A DNA stretch of 64,000 nt. It comes from Desulfosporosinus nitroreducens. Lineage in GTDB: Bacteria; Bacillota; Desulfitobacteriia; Desulfitobacteriales; Desulfitobacteriaceae. The position numbers and the translations under genes are program-made. The notes under the pieces are model-generated. The model saw only the letters and a program-made list of their open reading frames with translations, was not told where the DNA came from and made no database searches. This document shows positions 18,201-25,624 of this stretch, piece by piece. The stretch covers positions 56,916 to 120,915 of the forward strand of contig NZ_JAMHFY010000016.1 in the NCBI RefSeq assembly GCF_023897015.1, read 5' to 3'. The first letter of the stretch is position 1, and the number at the start of each line of letters is the position of its first letter.

Positions 18201-18954
18201 ACAGCTCCTCTCCCGCTCTAAATATCCCAGTCTCGAGATGGCGCTCCTCTGAAAGGTAACTCGGATCAAGAGAGGACGTAATGACAACTTCCTGAGCACT
18301 TGACATGATAATCTTCAAGACTTCTAATTCTTGAGGGGTAAATCCGGTAAACCCGTCAACCCATACTTTTGCCCCTTGGATAAGAGGGGCATAAGGGATT
18401 TTTTCTGCCAAAACTGTCAGTTCATCATCTGGATCTCGAATTCCCTGCCCAAGTGTTGCTTGAAACTCTTCATAAATGAGGGCTAAGTCATCAAGCTTAT
18501 CTAATAAAATACTGCTCGCAGTTTTAGCCTTTCGTAAATCATTTGGGACAACTCGATAAGTCTTAAATTCTCCGATGGCTTGAGCAAGCAGTTCAGCCAT
18601 GCCAGGTCGAGTAGCAGAGCGCGCGAACGCCTTTAATTTGAGACGGTGCTTTAAAAGAATTTTGCGAATCAGCATCCGTTTGCCTATCGTGCCGATCAGA
18701 ACTTTTTGTCCGCCTCCAGTCTCTGAAAATACCCGCCAGCCCAAGCGTCGAAAACTTAAAACCTGAGCTCGCAAGCTGCCTCCAAGATCCGGCGTATTTG
18801 CTAAAGCAACCTCCAACTGATAGGTAGCCTGTTCAGGAACGAGGAGGATAAATGGTGCCCCTCCCGGTTCATTGCGGAGCTCACTTCGGATTTCTTCTAA
18901 ACACAGGGTGCTCTTGCCGCTGCCGGCTCGACCAAAAACGAAACGGAAACCCAT
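15211..18954 (-). CDS. addB: AddB, ATP-dependent helicase/nuclease subunit B
   Basis: About 1247 residues. AddB is the Chi-recognising partner with an inactivated helicase, an active RecB-type nuclease and a 4Fe-4S staple. The N-terminal GRAGSGKST is the P-loop. The Fe-S ligands are visible as one Cys in the FAKCPFGHYARYGL stretch and three in CQYCAYKPVC near the C-terminus; the nuclease core shows GQIDRVD and ILDYKSRE. ATG at 18954 follows GGAGGGAG; an in-frame ATG seven codons upstream lacks a ribosome binding site. First gene of an addBA unit, divergent from the deacetylase gene. Confidence 0.96.
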   Translation of the reverse strand: MGFRFVFGRAGSGKSTLCLEEIRSELRNEPGGAPFILLVPEQATYQLEVALANTPDLGGSLRAQVLSFRRLGWRVFSETGGGQKVLIGTIGKRMLIRKILLKHRLKLKAFARSATRPGMAELLAQAIGEFKTYRVVPNDLRKAKTASSILLDKLDDLALIYEEFQATLGQGIRDPDDELTVLAEKIPYAPLIQGAKVWVDGFTGFTPQELEVLKIIMSSAQEVVITSSLDPSYLSEERHLETGIFRAGEELFTGPWKTYQDLQRIALETGTIIHPPTLLKASKRFKHPWLWHLEKYYSAYPTISYGTNQSFDSCNSMDEAPITVDTATEGIQVFSAVNRRAEVEGVARELRRLARDEGFCWNEMAVTTRDLTGYAELIAQVFTSYEVPHFLDYKRSVLHHPLIELLQSILEVAQSNWGYEPLFRCLKTDFFSLQRDAVDRLENYVLEHGIHGEGWTRNVDWRYHRQWTLGKNEEQRVTELMFQAELNSSRQTVYDLIAPLMHGFLSKAQSKTSNVRTVTEALYVFLETLNIPSTLKRWSQKAQEEGDLSEARLHEQIWESVVQVLDEIVVGLGEESLELEDYALVLSSGIEGIELGLIPPGLDQVLVGSLDRSRNPEVRVLFLIGANEGILPARPVSDGVLDAEERVQLEKAGVALAPKGKSQTYEEQFFIYMALTRAVEKLVVSYPLTDEEGKGLTVSPVVTRIGHLFPTLNENFLGNQEDIHQISQPDSTLQIYAEQLRTLRQGEPLSTLWQATEKWLIEDPLRHNQTKRLQASLTTQNQEGKLQRPLARRLYGKRLMASVSRLEQFAKCPFGHYARYGLKLRERSAYQLSSPNMGEFFHTLLHDFAIELQSRGLDWGKLTKEESWALISDLADQIAPSLQHEILLSSARYRYLTHKLKRTVHHAVRVLGEHARKGIFIPIQLEVGFGPQETLPGVEIPLTEDDSLLLCGQIDRVDAAFLDGQVYLRILDYKSRELSLSLDSIYYGLNLQLLTYLNVALQGAEVLLNTTLALPSSEETESSTESSMSEIAAGRDNPFLQKIPAGFLYFPVLEPQLEEKLPLSTEELEQHRVRTVKVSGYLLANPKVLEAMDSTFTTGQSELLGLKLKKDGTFKKGTNVLTEGQFSLLSDYLRQWFREKGEEILDGDISLSPFRRGKSTGCQYCAYKPVCHFDPYLPENQYRDLSALKPEEVWERLDISKEDTPCDSLPEIKDSNVLTLNWLGEESEPKKDRKIQTRKLKGGNLSE

Positions 18955-19091
18955 ATAACTCCCTCCCTTCCACAAGACATTTCATCAGCTTACAAAATTA
19001 TTTCCAAGTTTTAAAATAGTTTAGAGAGCAGAATGCATGTAACCCATTGTTCATCCATAGGTATATAGAAGCGACTTGGGGGTGATGGACA

Positions 19092-19817
19092 GTGCGCATT
19101 TATGTTTTGTCTCGGCGAAAACTGCTCTTAGGATTATTGTTCCTGTTCACTGTGGGGGGGACTCTAGCTATAACTCAATTTACGCTGACAACCCCCTCTT
19201 TGGTTCGGACTCCTGGTACTTACTATTTGGCAAATACCCCAGAAAAGGTTGTAGCGCTTACCTTTGATGATGGACCGGATCCAATCGATACTCCTGATAT
19301 ACTGGATATCCTAAAAGAAAAGGAGGCGCGGGCCACATTCTTTGTTTTGGGGAAGGCGGCACAATCAAACCCTGCCTTATTAAAGCGCTTAGTAAAAGAA
19401 GGACATGAAATTGGAAATCATGGTTTTAACCATGATTATCAACAACGCCATTTAGTTAAAGAAATGAATCAAACAGATCAAGCAGTTTATGCTGCAACAG
19501 GCTACCACACATATTTTTATCGTCCTCCCGGCGGGTTCGTATCAAAAACTCAACTGGAAACCACTAACCGAAATGGCCATGTTGTAGCGCTGTGGAGCGT
19601 TGACAGCAAAGATTGGAGAAATCCCGGAGTAAAACAAATTGTGGACAATGTTGTTAAAAATGTTTTCCCGGGCTCAATTATCCTCATGCATGACGGAGGT
19701 TATCAACGCAGTCAAACAGTAAAATCACTAGGTCCCATTATTGATGCTTTGAGAGCTCGCGGTTATCGTTTAGCTACTTTGAGTGAACTTAAAACCTTGG
19801 ATTCAGAAACAAAGTAA
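19092..19817 (+). CDS. polysaccharide deacetylase (NodB domain), membrane anchored
   Basis: 241 residues. An N-terminal basic stretch and hydrophobic helix (about 10-27) form a signal or anchor, so the enzyme acts outside the membrane on peptidoglycan or another N-acetylated glycan. NodB motifs: TFDDGPD with D59/D60, metal ligands H110 and H114 (HGFNH), RPPGG, WSVDSKDW, and ILMHDGG with the catalytic His. All key residues are present. GTG at 19092 is preceded by GGGGGTGAT. It resembles the sporulation-associated PdaB/YlxY group in size, but a sporulation role is only a guess. Confidence 0.9.
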   Translation: MRIYVLSRRKLLLGLLFLFTVGGTLAITQFTLTTPSLVRTPGTYYLANTPEKVVALTFDDGPDPIDTPDILDILKEKEARATFFVLGKAAQSNPALLKRLVKEGHEIGNHGFNHDYQQRHLVKEMNQTDQAVYAATGYHTYFYRPPGGFVSKTQLETTNRNGHVVALWSVDSKDWRNPGVKQIVDNVVKNVFPGSIILMHDGGYQRSQTVKSLGPIIDALRARGYRLATLSELKTLDSETK

Positions 19818-19829
19818 TAATGCTTTAAC

Positions 19830-20678
19830 TCACTCATTGGAAATAAATCCGCTTCCGAAAACTTCTCCGGCATTTTGAATAATTATAAAGGCTTGAGGAT
19901 CTATTTCCCGCACAGCTCGTTTTAGGCGGCCTATTTCAGGCAGACTTACGACACAAATAACAATGTCTTTCGGCTCACAAGAGTAAGCACCTCTGCCATG
20001 TAAAAACGTAGCCCCCCGTCCTAAATCAACCATAATTCGGGCGACAAGTTCCTCGGATCGATCTGAAATGATGGTAATTGACTTTGCTGGAACGCCACTC
20101 TCAATTAGATCAAGTACACGTCCATATACGAACAGCATTACCAAAGTATAGAGTGCTGCTTTCGAGCCAAGTACTGCCCAAGATATCAAGATAATGACTC
20201 CGTTGATAGCTAGGGCTGAGGTGCCCATAGGTACTCCATACTTGCGTTGAATGACTTTAGAGACAATATCGGTGCCCCCCAGGCTGCCACCAAATTGAAA
20301 GACAATAGCAGAGGAAACCCCCGAGATGACCCCTCCATACAGAGCCCCTAAAAAAATGTCGTTAAAATCGAAAGGTTTAACGCCGTTAAATAAATCCAGA
20401 AAGATAGAGAAAATCGCTAATCCCCATATGGTTTTAAAAACGAACTGTTTATCTACTTCTTTCCATCCTAAAACAAATAACGGTACATTTAGTATAAATG
20501 TCACGATCCCAATCGGAAGATTAAAAGTATAGTAGAGGAGCAGGGCAATTCCACCGACGCCGCCTCCACTTAAACCGGAATAGACAATAAAGCCTTGAAT
20601 TCCATAAGCGGCAAGGATGGCACCGACAGCAATCCCTATAATCCCTCCAATAGACTTTGATCGTTTTGATAGTTTCAA
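19830..20678 (-). CDS. YitT family membrane protein (DUF161 + DUF2179)
   Basis: 282 residues. Five or six hydrophobic helices occupy roughly residues 10-200, including the Gly-rich motifs SGLSGGGVGGIA and GGSLGGTDIVSKVI typical of YitT proteins; the C-terminal DUF2179 domain (SITIISDRSEELVARI onward) is a small soluble domain. The function of the family is not established. Start is TTG at 20678 with TAGGGGGC upstream. It converges with the deacetylase gene, with only 12 bases between the stop codons. Confidence 0.9.
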   Translation of the reverse strand: MKLSKRSKSIGGIIGIAVGAILAAYGIQGFIVYSGLSGGGVGGIALLLYYTFNLPIGIVTFILNVPLFVLGWKEVDKQFVFKTIWGLAIFSIFLDLFNGVKPFDFNDIFLGALYGGVISGVSSAIVFQFGGSLGGTDIVSKVIQRKYGVPMGTSALAINGVIILISWAVLGSKAALYTLVMLFVYGRVLDLIESGVPAKSITIISDRSEELVARIMVDLGRGATFLHGRGAYSCEPKDIVICVVSLPEIGRLKRAVREIDPQAFIIIQNAGEVFGSGFISNE

Positions 20679-20716
20679 ATAAATGCCCCCTACTTTTTGG
20701 TTAAAGATTACATTTC

Positions 20717-20745
20717 ATTATACAGACATATAGATTGTACGTAAA
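20717..20745 (-). promoter_or_regulatory. sigma-A type promoter of the yitT-like gene
   Basis: On the minus strand TTTACG (20740-20745), a 17-base spacer and a perfect TATAAT (20717-20722) precede the TTG start by about 40 bases. Confidence 0.65.
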
Positions 20746-20806
20746 GTCGAGTCACGATACAGCAACTTACTGGCACCAAGACTTAAGGTTCTGGCCCTGA
20801 CTCAAT

Positions 20807-20856
20807 ACAAGGAGGGCTTAGACATGCATTTATCTGCAGATCTAAGCCCTCCTTGT
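20807..20856 (-). terminator. 16-bp perfect stem-loop after the DUF4349 gene
   Basis: ACAAGGAGGGCTTAGA (20807-20822) pairs perfectly with 20841-20856 around an 18-base loop, 13 bases past the end of the DUF4349 gene. No U tract follows on either strand, so it may act as an mRNA 3'-end stabiliser or a weak terminator. The arm contains AGGAGGG, so the stem could also mask that sequence. Confidence 0.5.
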
Positions 20857-20869
20857 GGTTGCCGAATAA

Positions 20870-22183
20870 TTACTGTGATTTACTCTTTTGCCATACTCGA
20901 TAAAGGATCCAACTCAAGGCACCGATTAAAAGGTAAGGGGAGGCATACCCTATCCCGACTACCAGATAATTAAGTCCATTCCAGGTACTGCTCAAAGTTT
21001 TCAATACAGCATCCCCTGCCGCTTTCCAGGTTTCACTCCAAGAAATCGGTTGCCACGGGTTCGTGACATTGAGATTTGGACTTTGGCGAGTAACGATTTG
21101 AAGGGTTACCGTGGAGTAGTCTACCTGATGGTTCCAAAGTTTTAATTGACCCTTTAATTGTTCAATCTGTTGACGAACGTTGCTCAGCGAGTTTTCCACT
21201 TTAAGCACGTCCTCAATAGTTGTCGACTTGTCAAGGATTTCGAGGTAACGTTTCTCTTCGGCCTCTAGAATTTGTAAACGTGCCTGGGAATCATAGTATT
21301 GGTTAGTTATATCATTGGCCTGCAAGCGTTGTTCGAGCACCTTACCCCAAGCAGAAAAGGTATCCTGCAACCCAGCAAGCTTGTCGGCCGGAATCTTAAC
21401 CGTCAACTGCGCGGATGAATGATAATCTGATTCGCTTTGTTGAGATGTGACCACATATCCGCCTAATTGTTTTACCTCTTGGCTGATTTGCGTCACCGTA
21501 TCCTTGATGGTTGCCACCTCAAGGGTTAACTCTAAATCATGAATGATTTTCCTCGAAACCCCAGTATCTGCGGGAGGAACGCTTGGTTGATCTGGTGAAA
21601 GAGGAGGAATTTCAACATTTTCACGCATGTCTGAAGAGGTATTTGTACTGTAAAGCGAATCTTTCTGAAGTGATTGTGCTTCAGCAATTTCGTCATTTGC
21701 TATAAAGGTGTCATTAACCCCTTTTGTTTTTGCATTACTATCCGCGCCCATTTCCATTGAACCTTTTGAATCCGCAGCCTGGGGGGGACTTCCTACCGAT
21801 TGGGCTAACTTCTGAGTGCTCCCCATGCGAGGGAAAATGTTCAATGAACCATTCATAGCTTCCTGCCCGATGATCACGAAGAGGGCTAGCGCAACCACAG
21901 AAAGACTTAGTTTCCAATGACCAAAATTACTCATAGTGAGCAGTCTTGAACGTAATCGTTGAGCTAGACTTTCCTTTTCGTTAATATTCACATCAACATG
22001 AAACTGTTTTGAATCTTCAATGCTGGCCATTTTTTCAAGAGCCTTTTGCTTCACACTCTGCTTAATTTGCTCATTACCCTCTATATCTCCCTCAATCGTT
22101 TGGAAGAAAGCTTTCATACGTTGCAAATCACCATCCTCTTCCCAGAGTGCGGTGAGATCCGTTTTATAAAAAAATCTTTTCAT
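20870..22183 (-). CDS. DUF4349 membrane protein, putative anti-sigma partner
   Basis: 437 residues. A cytoplasmic N-terminus (1-92) is followed by one membrane helix (about 93-112), a Ser/Asp/Pro-rich linker, then a DUF4349 domain (about 210-385; VSRKIIHDLELTLEV, GGYVVTSQQSES, a long coiled coil near 300-350) and a C-terminal membrane helix (about 405-430). So a large extracytoplasmic domain is held between two anchors. The gene overlaps the ECF sigma gene by four bases, and the cytoplasmic segment could bind that sigma factor; anti-sigma function is inferred from this arrangement, not from a recognisable zinc-finger motif. Confidence 0.8.
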   Translation of the reverse strand: MKRFFYKTDLTALWEEDGDLQRMKAFFQTIEGDIEGNEQIKQSVKQKALEKMASIEDSKQFHVDVNINEKESLAQRLRSRLLTMSNFGHWKLSLSVVALALFVIIGQEAMNGSLNIFPRMGSTQKLAQSVGSPPQAADSKGSMEMGADSNAKTKGVNDTFIANDEIAEAQSLQKDSLYSTNTSSDMRENVEIPPLSPDQPSVPPADTGVSRKIIHDLELTLEVATIKDTVTQISQEVKQLGGYVVTSQQSESDYHSSAQLTVKIPADKLAGLQDTFSAWGKVLEQRLQANDITNQYYDSQARLQILEAEEKRYLEILDKSTTIEDVLKVENSLSNVRQQIEQLKGQLKLWNHQVDYSTVTLQIVTRQSPNLNVTNPWQPISWSETWKAAGDAVLKTLSSTWNGLNYLVVGIGYASPYLLIGALSWILYRVWQKSKSQ

Positions 22184-22692
22184 CGGACTCTGCCTCCTCT
22201 GTCCAGGTTCCCCTGGTAGATTTTTCGGAACCCTTTCTTAGCCCGGTATAGAAGGCTGTCCACTGCCTGTTGTGTTGTTCCTAAGATTTCTGCCGCTTCT
22301 CCTGCACTGAAACCCTCAATTAATCGGAGTTGGATAACGTTAACCTGTTGAGGAGAGAGCTTAGCCAGGGTTTCTTTAACACTTAACAGAGTTGCCCACG
22401 TTTCACTTTGATCGGATTGCTGCGACATGGGTAGCGGCGTATCTTCGAGCGTCATCACAGGGGTACGTTTATGACTTCGGTAATAATCTGCAATCTGATG
22501 GGTAGCAATTTTTAGGGCCCAAGACTTAAGGGCCGTCTTTTTTTCCATATTTGGCAGACCGCGCCACACTTTCACGATTATTTCAGCGGTTACATCTTCC
22601 ACATCTGGCTTAGGTATTCGAATCGAAACAAATCGGTAGATCAATGGAAATAAAAGTTCATAGGTCTCATCAAAGGTCGAATTGGCCTCCAC
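22180..22692 (-). CDS. ECF-type RNA polymerase sigma factor
   Basis: 170 residues. Region 2 covers about residues 8-80 (YRFVSIRIPKPDVEDVTAEIIVKVWRGL, then the -10 binding segment ending KIATHQIADYYR) and region 4 covers 108-160 (LSPQQVNVIQLRLIEGFSAGEAAEILG with the helix-turn-helix QQAVDSLLYRAKKGF). The start is GTG at 22692 with AGGAGG eleven bases upstream. It is co-transcribed with the DUF4349 protein, whose stop overlaps are of the ATGA type. No classical ECF -35 element (GAAC) was found upstream, so autoregulation is not evident from sequence. Confidence 0.9.
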   Translation of the reverse strand: MEANSTFDETYELLFPLIYRFVSIRIPKPDVEDVTAEIIVKVWRGLPNMEKKTALKSWALKIATHQIADYYRSHKRTPVMTLEDTPLPMSQQSDQSETWATLLSVKETLAKLSPQQVNVIQLRLIEGFSAGEAAEILGTTQQAVDSLLYRAKKGFRKIYQGNLDRGGRVR

Positions 22693-22935
22693 CTCGTCGT
22701 CAGCCTCCTGCCTTCTCTCTTTAATACGTTATTATCTATCTGAGTTACACAAGCTATCATACCATAGGATTTCGGAAGCATATAGGAGTTAAAACCATGA
22801 CTGGATTTACATTTAAATAGACGTACTCTCTCTGCTTCATCTGACACCCTAACCGTAAATTTTTTATAAAAACAAAAAAATACACCCTGTCATTTCGAAC
22901 AAAGATGCATCCTTTCGGTTAAAATGAAAAATCTG

Positions 22936-24360
22936 CTATAAAAGCGGTGAAAACACACGGGCACTCGATTCCTTAAATCGTTCTATGACTGAGCGTTTTT
23001 GAAACTCTTCAAGAATGACTTCCCTGCTCTCTTTCAAATCCATCTCAAAATGTTTCTTCAAACGTCCGGCAATTGTTGAGTCATAGATAAAGGCACAAAT
23101 CTCAAAATCCAGGAGAAAACTTCGCAAATCCATATTAGCAGATCCTACCGAAGCAAGCTGATTATCTATGATAAGGATCTTGGCATGAAGAGTTCCTTTC
23201 ATGTATTCGAAAATCCTTACACCCGCCTGAAGTAAGTCTTCAAAATATGAATTCATAGCTAGAAACGTCAGTTTGTGTTCTGGGATTCCTTGGACAAGGA
23301 GCCGCACGTCTAAACCGCTGAGGGCAGCGGTTTTTAAGGCCATGATCAAGCTTGCGTCGGGGATAAAGTATGGGGTTTCTATATAGATACAATGAGTCGC
23401 CATTGTGATCGAGCTAAAAAAACTCTGCAGAACTGATGTCCACCTTGAATCTGGTCCACTCCCCAGTATTTGGATTGGGAGATGCTGTGAAATTTTTGTT
23501 TCGGGGAAATAACGTTCCCCTTTAACCTCCTGACGAGTCACAAAATACCAATCGTTCAGAAAAATAGCTTGGAGGGTATAGACGGCTTCCCCTTCTAGTT
23601 TTAAATGTGTGTCACGCCAGAAACCTAGTTTGGAGTCGCGAGATAAGTATTCATCGCCAATATTAAGTCCTCCCATGAAACCGGTACAGCCATCTACGAC
23701 AACGATTTTGCGATGATAACGCAGATTTAATTTAGAAGTAAGATAGGGAAAGCGAATTGGGAAAAACCATTCTGCCAGAATTCCTGCTTCACGCATACTT
23801 TTCATAAAACTCCCTGAAATTGAAATACTTCCCATTCCGTCAAGCAGGACACGAACTTCTACTCCCTCAGTAACTTTACGAATTAAGATCTTCAAGACAT
23901 CTGCACCAATCTCATCGTCTTTGAAAATATAATAACTGAGATGTATGTGATGGCTTGCACTTTCTAAGGAGTTGAATAATTCTAGAAATTTCTCCCTACC
24001 GTTCAAGAGGATTTCCACTTGATTATGAACCGTTAAAGGAGCATAGCCTGAGTTTAAGTGAAGCTTGACCAATTTTAACTCATAATTAGTATTTGGATTT
24101 AAATCTCCGTTCTTAATGTTTGTTTGCTGCTCACTAATCCAACGATTATATGAATTATCTTGGATATGTTTAGCATGAAACAAAGGTCCCCGAGTTTTTC
24201 GCCCAAATACTATGTAAAGGATGAACCCAAGTATAGGAAGGAGACCAAGTATGAAAAGCCAGGTTATTGTATTTCCAGGAGTCCGATTTTCTAAGAGTAT
24301 TGCCGACCAAAGGAAGATAACCTGAAGAAGGTTTATAAGCAATAAAAAGCACCATAACAT
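22936..24360 (-). CDS. cls: cardiolipin synthase (phospholipase D family)
   Basis: 474 residues, the usual length. Two N-terminal membrane helices (about 3-22 and 33-52) are followed by two PLD domains with both HKD motifs: YHRKIVVVDG with GGLNIGDEY, and LHAKILIIDN with GSANMDLRS. The enzyme condenses two phosphatidylglycerols into cardiolipin at the membrane. ATG at 24360 with GAGGGT upstream. It seems to be a single-gene unit. Confidence 0.93.
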   Translation of the reverse strand: MLWCFLLLINLLQVIFLWSAILLENRTPGNTITWLFILGLLPILGFILYIVFGRKTRGPLFHAKHIQDNSYNRWISEQQTNIKNGDLNPNTNYELKLVKLHLNSGYAPLTVHNQVEILLNGREKFLELFNSLESASHHIHLSYYIFKDDEIGADVLKILIRKVTEGVEVRVLLDGMGSISISGSFMKSMREAGILAEWFFPIRFPYLTSKLNLRYHRKIVVVDGCTGFMGGLNIGDEYLSRDSKLGFWRDTHLKLEGEAVYTLQAIFLNDWYFVTRQEVKGERYFPETKISQHLPIQILGSGPDSRWTSVLQSFFSSITMATHCIYIETPYFIPDASLIMALKTAALSGLDVRLLVQGIPEHKLTFLAMNSYFEDLLQAGVRIFEYMKGTLHAKILIIDNQLASVGSANMDLRSFLLDFEICAFIYDSTIAGRLKKHFEMDLKESREVILEEFQKRSVIERFKESSARVFSPLL

Positions 24361-24625
24361 TGTATCACGACCCTCTTAGTTTATCAGTGTATCAAATGTT
24401 AATTCCTATATTCAGACTTTTTCACAGAGTCTAGTTATCTCCAGAATTAATCATTAATAGTCTTAATCAAAACCATTTTATCTGGCCCTCTACTTAGAAT
24501 TTATAATTAATCATCTTCAGCTTGATTAATTGCTTGGCTGGACTTCCTAAAAGTTAGTTGTGCTATTTCTTACCAATAATTTTTTCAATTAGGAAGAACC
24601 CTGCAATTATATTTATGCATAATAG

Positions 24626-24715
24626 TTACATGGCACCTTGAATTGGCAATCAAGGGGTCTCTTACTACAACTTAAAGGACAAATATCGGAAGAAGAAATT
24701 ATAAAAATCGCTTAA
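24626..24715 (+). other. short coding remnant of unknown origin
   Basis: A plus-strand frame without a usable ATG encodes a stretch ending GLLLQLKGQISEEEIIKIA and a TAA at 24713-24715, just ahead of the hairpin at 24723-24762. The composition is protein-like, and a stop codon truncates it upstream. It could be the tail of a lost gene; I cannot name the family. Together with the remnant on the other strand it fills most of the 590-base gap 24361-24950. Confidence 0.25.
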
Positions 24716-24722
24716 TCAATTG

Positions 24723-24762
24723 AATAAGAAATACCACGGTATAAGCCGTGGTATTTCTTATT
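24723..24762. terminator. 17-bp perfect inverted repeat, bidirectional terminator-like
   Basis: AATAAGAAATACCACGG (24723-24739) pairs perfectly with CCGTGGTATTTCTTATT (24746-24762) around TATAAG. Each arm ends in a T-rich stretch on its own downstream side, so it could stop transcripts from either direction: the remnant on the plus strand, or the corrinoid-protein operon on the minus strand. Confidence 0.65.
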
Positions 24763-24792
24763 TAATAAATCAAAATCTCAGTCAGACAGATA

Positions 24793-24942
24793 TTATAATC
24801 CAGTCCAGCCTTTCAAATCCTCGATTAAATCCCCTTTTTAGATATCTGTTTGCACTTGACTAATCCATTGTTGAGAGCCAATTTGTCCTAATGACCAACG
24901 ACCCTCAACTTTGTTGTTTTTAACATTCCCTTGGACAATAAT
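24793..24942 (-). pseudogene. degraded coding remnant downstream of the corrinoid-protein gene
   Basis: One minus-strand frame reads about 34 codons of protein-like sequence containing VEGRWSLGQIGSQQWISQ, stops at TAA, and continues in the same frame with GDLIEDLKGWTGL before a final TAA. No start codon with a ribosome binding site is present. It begins just after the corrinoid-protein stop, so a former operon member reduced to a tail is the likely explanation. Family not recognised. Confidence 0.3.
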
Positions 24943-24950
24943 TCAATTAA

Positions 24951-25595
24951 TTATTGAACCAGTTTCAAAGCTAAATCAACAGCTTTAAAAACATCAACAG
25001 CATAACCATCCGCATTAATTGCATTGGCAAAATCTTGTGTTGCAGGATTTCCTCCAATAATTATTTTGACACCGTCACGCAGTTTAAGACGTTCTAGTTC
25101 TCTAATTGTTTCAGACATCATAGCTAAGGTCGTCGTAAGCATTGCAGACATTGCTAAAATATCTGGCTGGTGTTCGTTAACTGCTTCCACAAAATCCTCA
25201 GTCTGGACATCTATGCCAAGATCAATTACTTCTAAGCCAGAACCGCGAAACATCATGACGATTAAATTCTTGCCAATATCATGTAAATCCCCGGCTACAG
25301 TACCGATTACAACTTTACCTAGTGAAGAATTCTGTGGATCTGACAGGATAGGTTTTAAGACGTGTAAACCCGCATGCATAGCCCTTGAAGCTATTAGTAC
25401 ATCTGAAATATAAATTGTATTATCTCTAAATTGCCTGCCAATAACTTGCATACCAGGTAGTAGTGCGTTTTGAAAAACCCTTTGTGGTGTGACACCATTT
25501 TCAATTGCTAACGTAGTAAGTGTCTTAACTCGGTTGGCTTGCCCTTTGATCAGCGCTCTCGTTATTGACTCTAATTCTAATTCTGAAGTTACCAA
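24951..25595 (-). CDS. corrinoid protein (MtaC/MttC-type B12-binding)
   Basis: 214 residues in the two-domain layout of methyltransferase corrinoid proteins: an N-terminal four-helix cap (about 1-90) and a Rossmann B12 domain with DLHDIG at 103-108, H105 being the lower axial cobalt ligand; a GGNP motif follows near 180. It shuttles the methyl group between a substrate-specific methyltransferase and an acceptor enzyme. It is clearly related to the MtaC at 28648 but lies in a separate unit behind the PocR-AraC regulator (29-base gap) with no methyltransferase of its own, so it may pair with MtaB here or with an enzyme encoded elsewhere. Confidence 0.92.
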   Translation of the reverse strand: MVTSELELESITRALIKGQANRVKTLTTLAIENGVTPQRVFQNALLPGMQVIGRQFRDNTIYISDVLIASRAMHAGLHVLKPILSDPQNSSLGKVVIGTVAGDLHDIGKNLIVMMFRGSGLEVIDLGIDVQTEDFVEAVNEHQPDILAMSAMLTTTLAMMSETIRELERLKLRDGVKIIIGGNPATQDFANAINADGYAVDVFKAVDLALKLVQ

Positions 25596-25624
25596 TCCTA
25601 CCTCACTCCCCTCGGTACTTTTCG

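Noticed and set aside
24951..25595. Corrinoid protein as a methionine synthase fragment
   Set aside because: It has the full two-domain layout of 214 residues with its own start and stop, so it is a complete MtaC-type protein.
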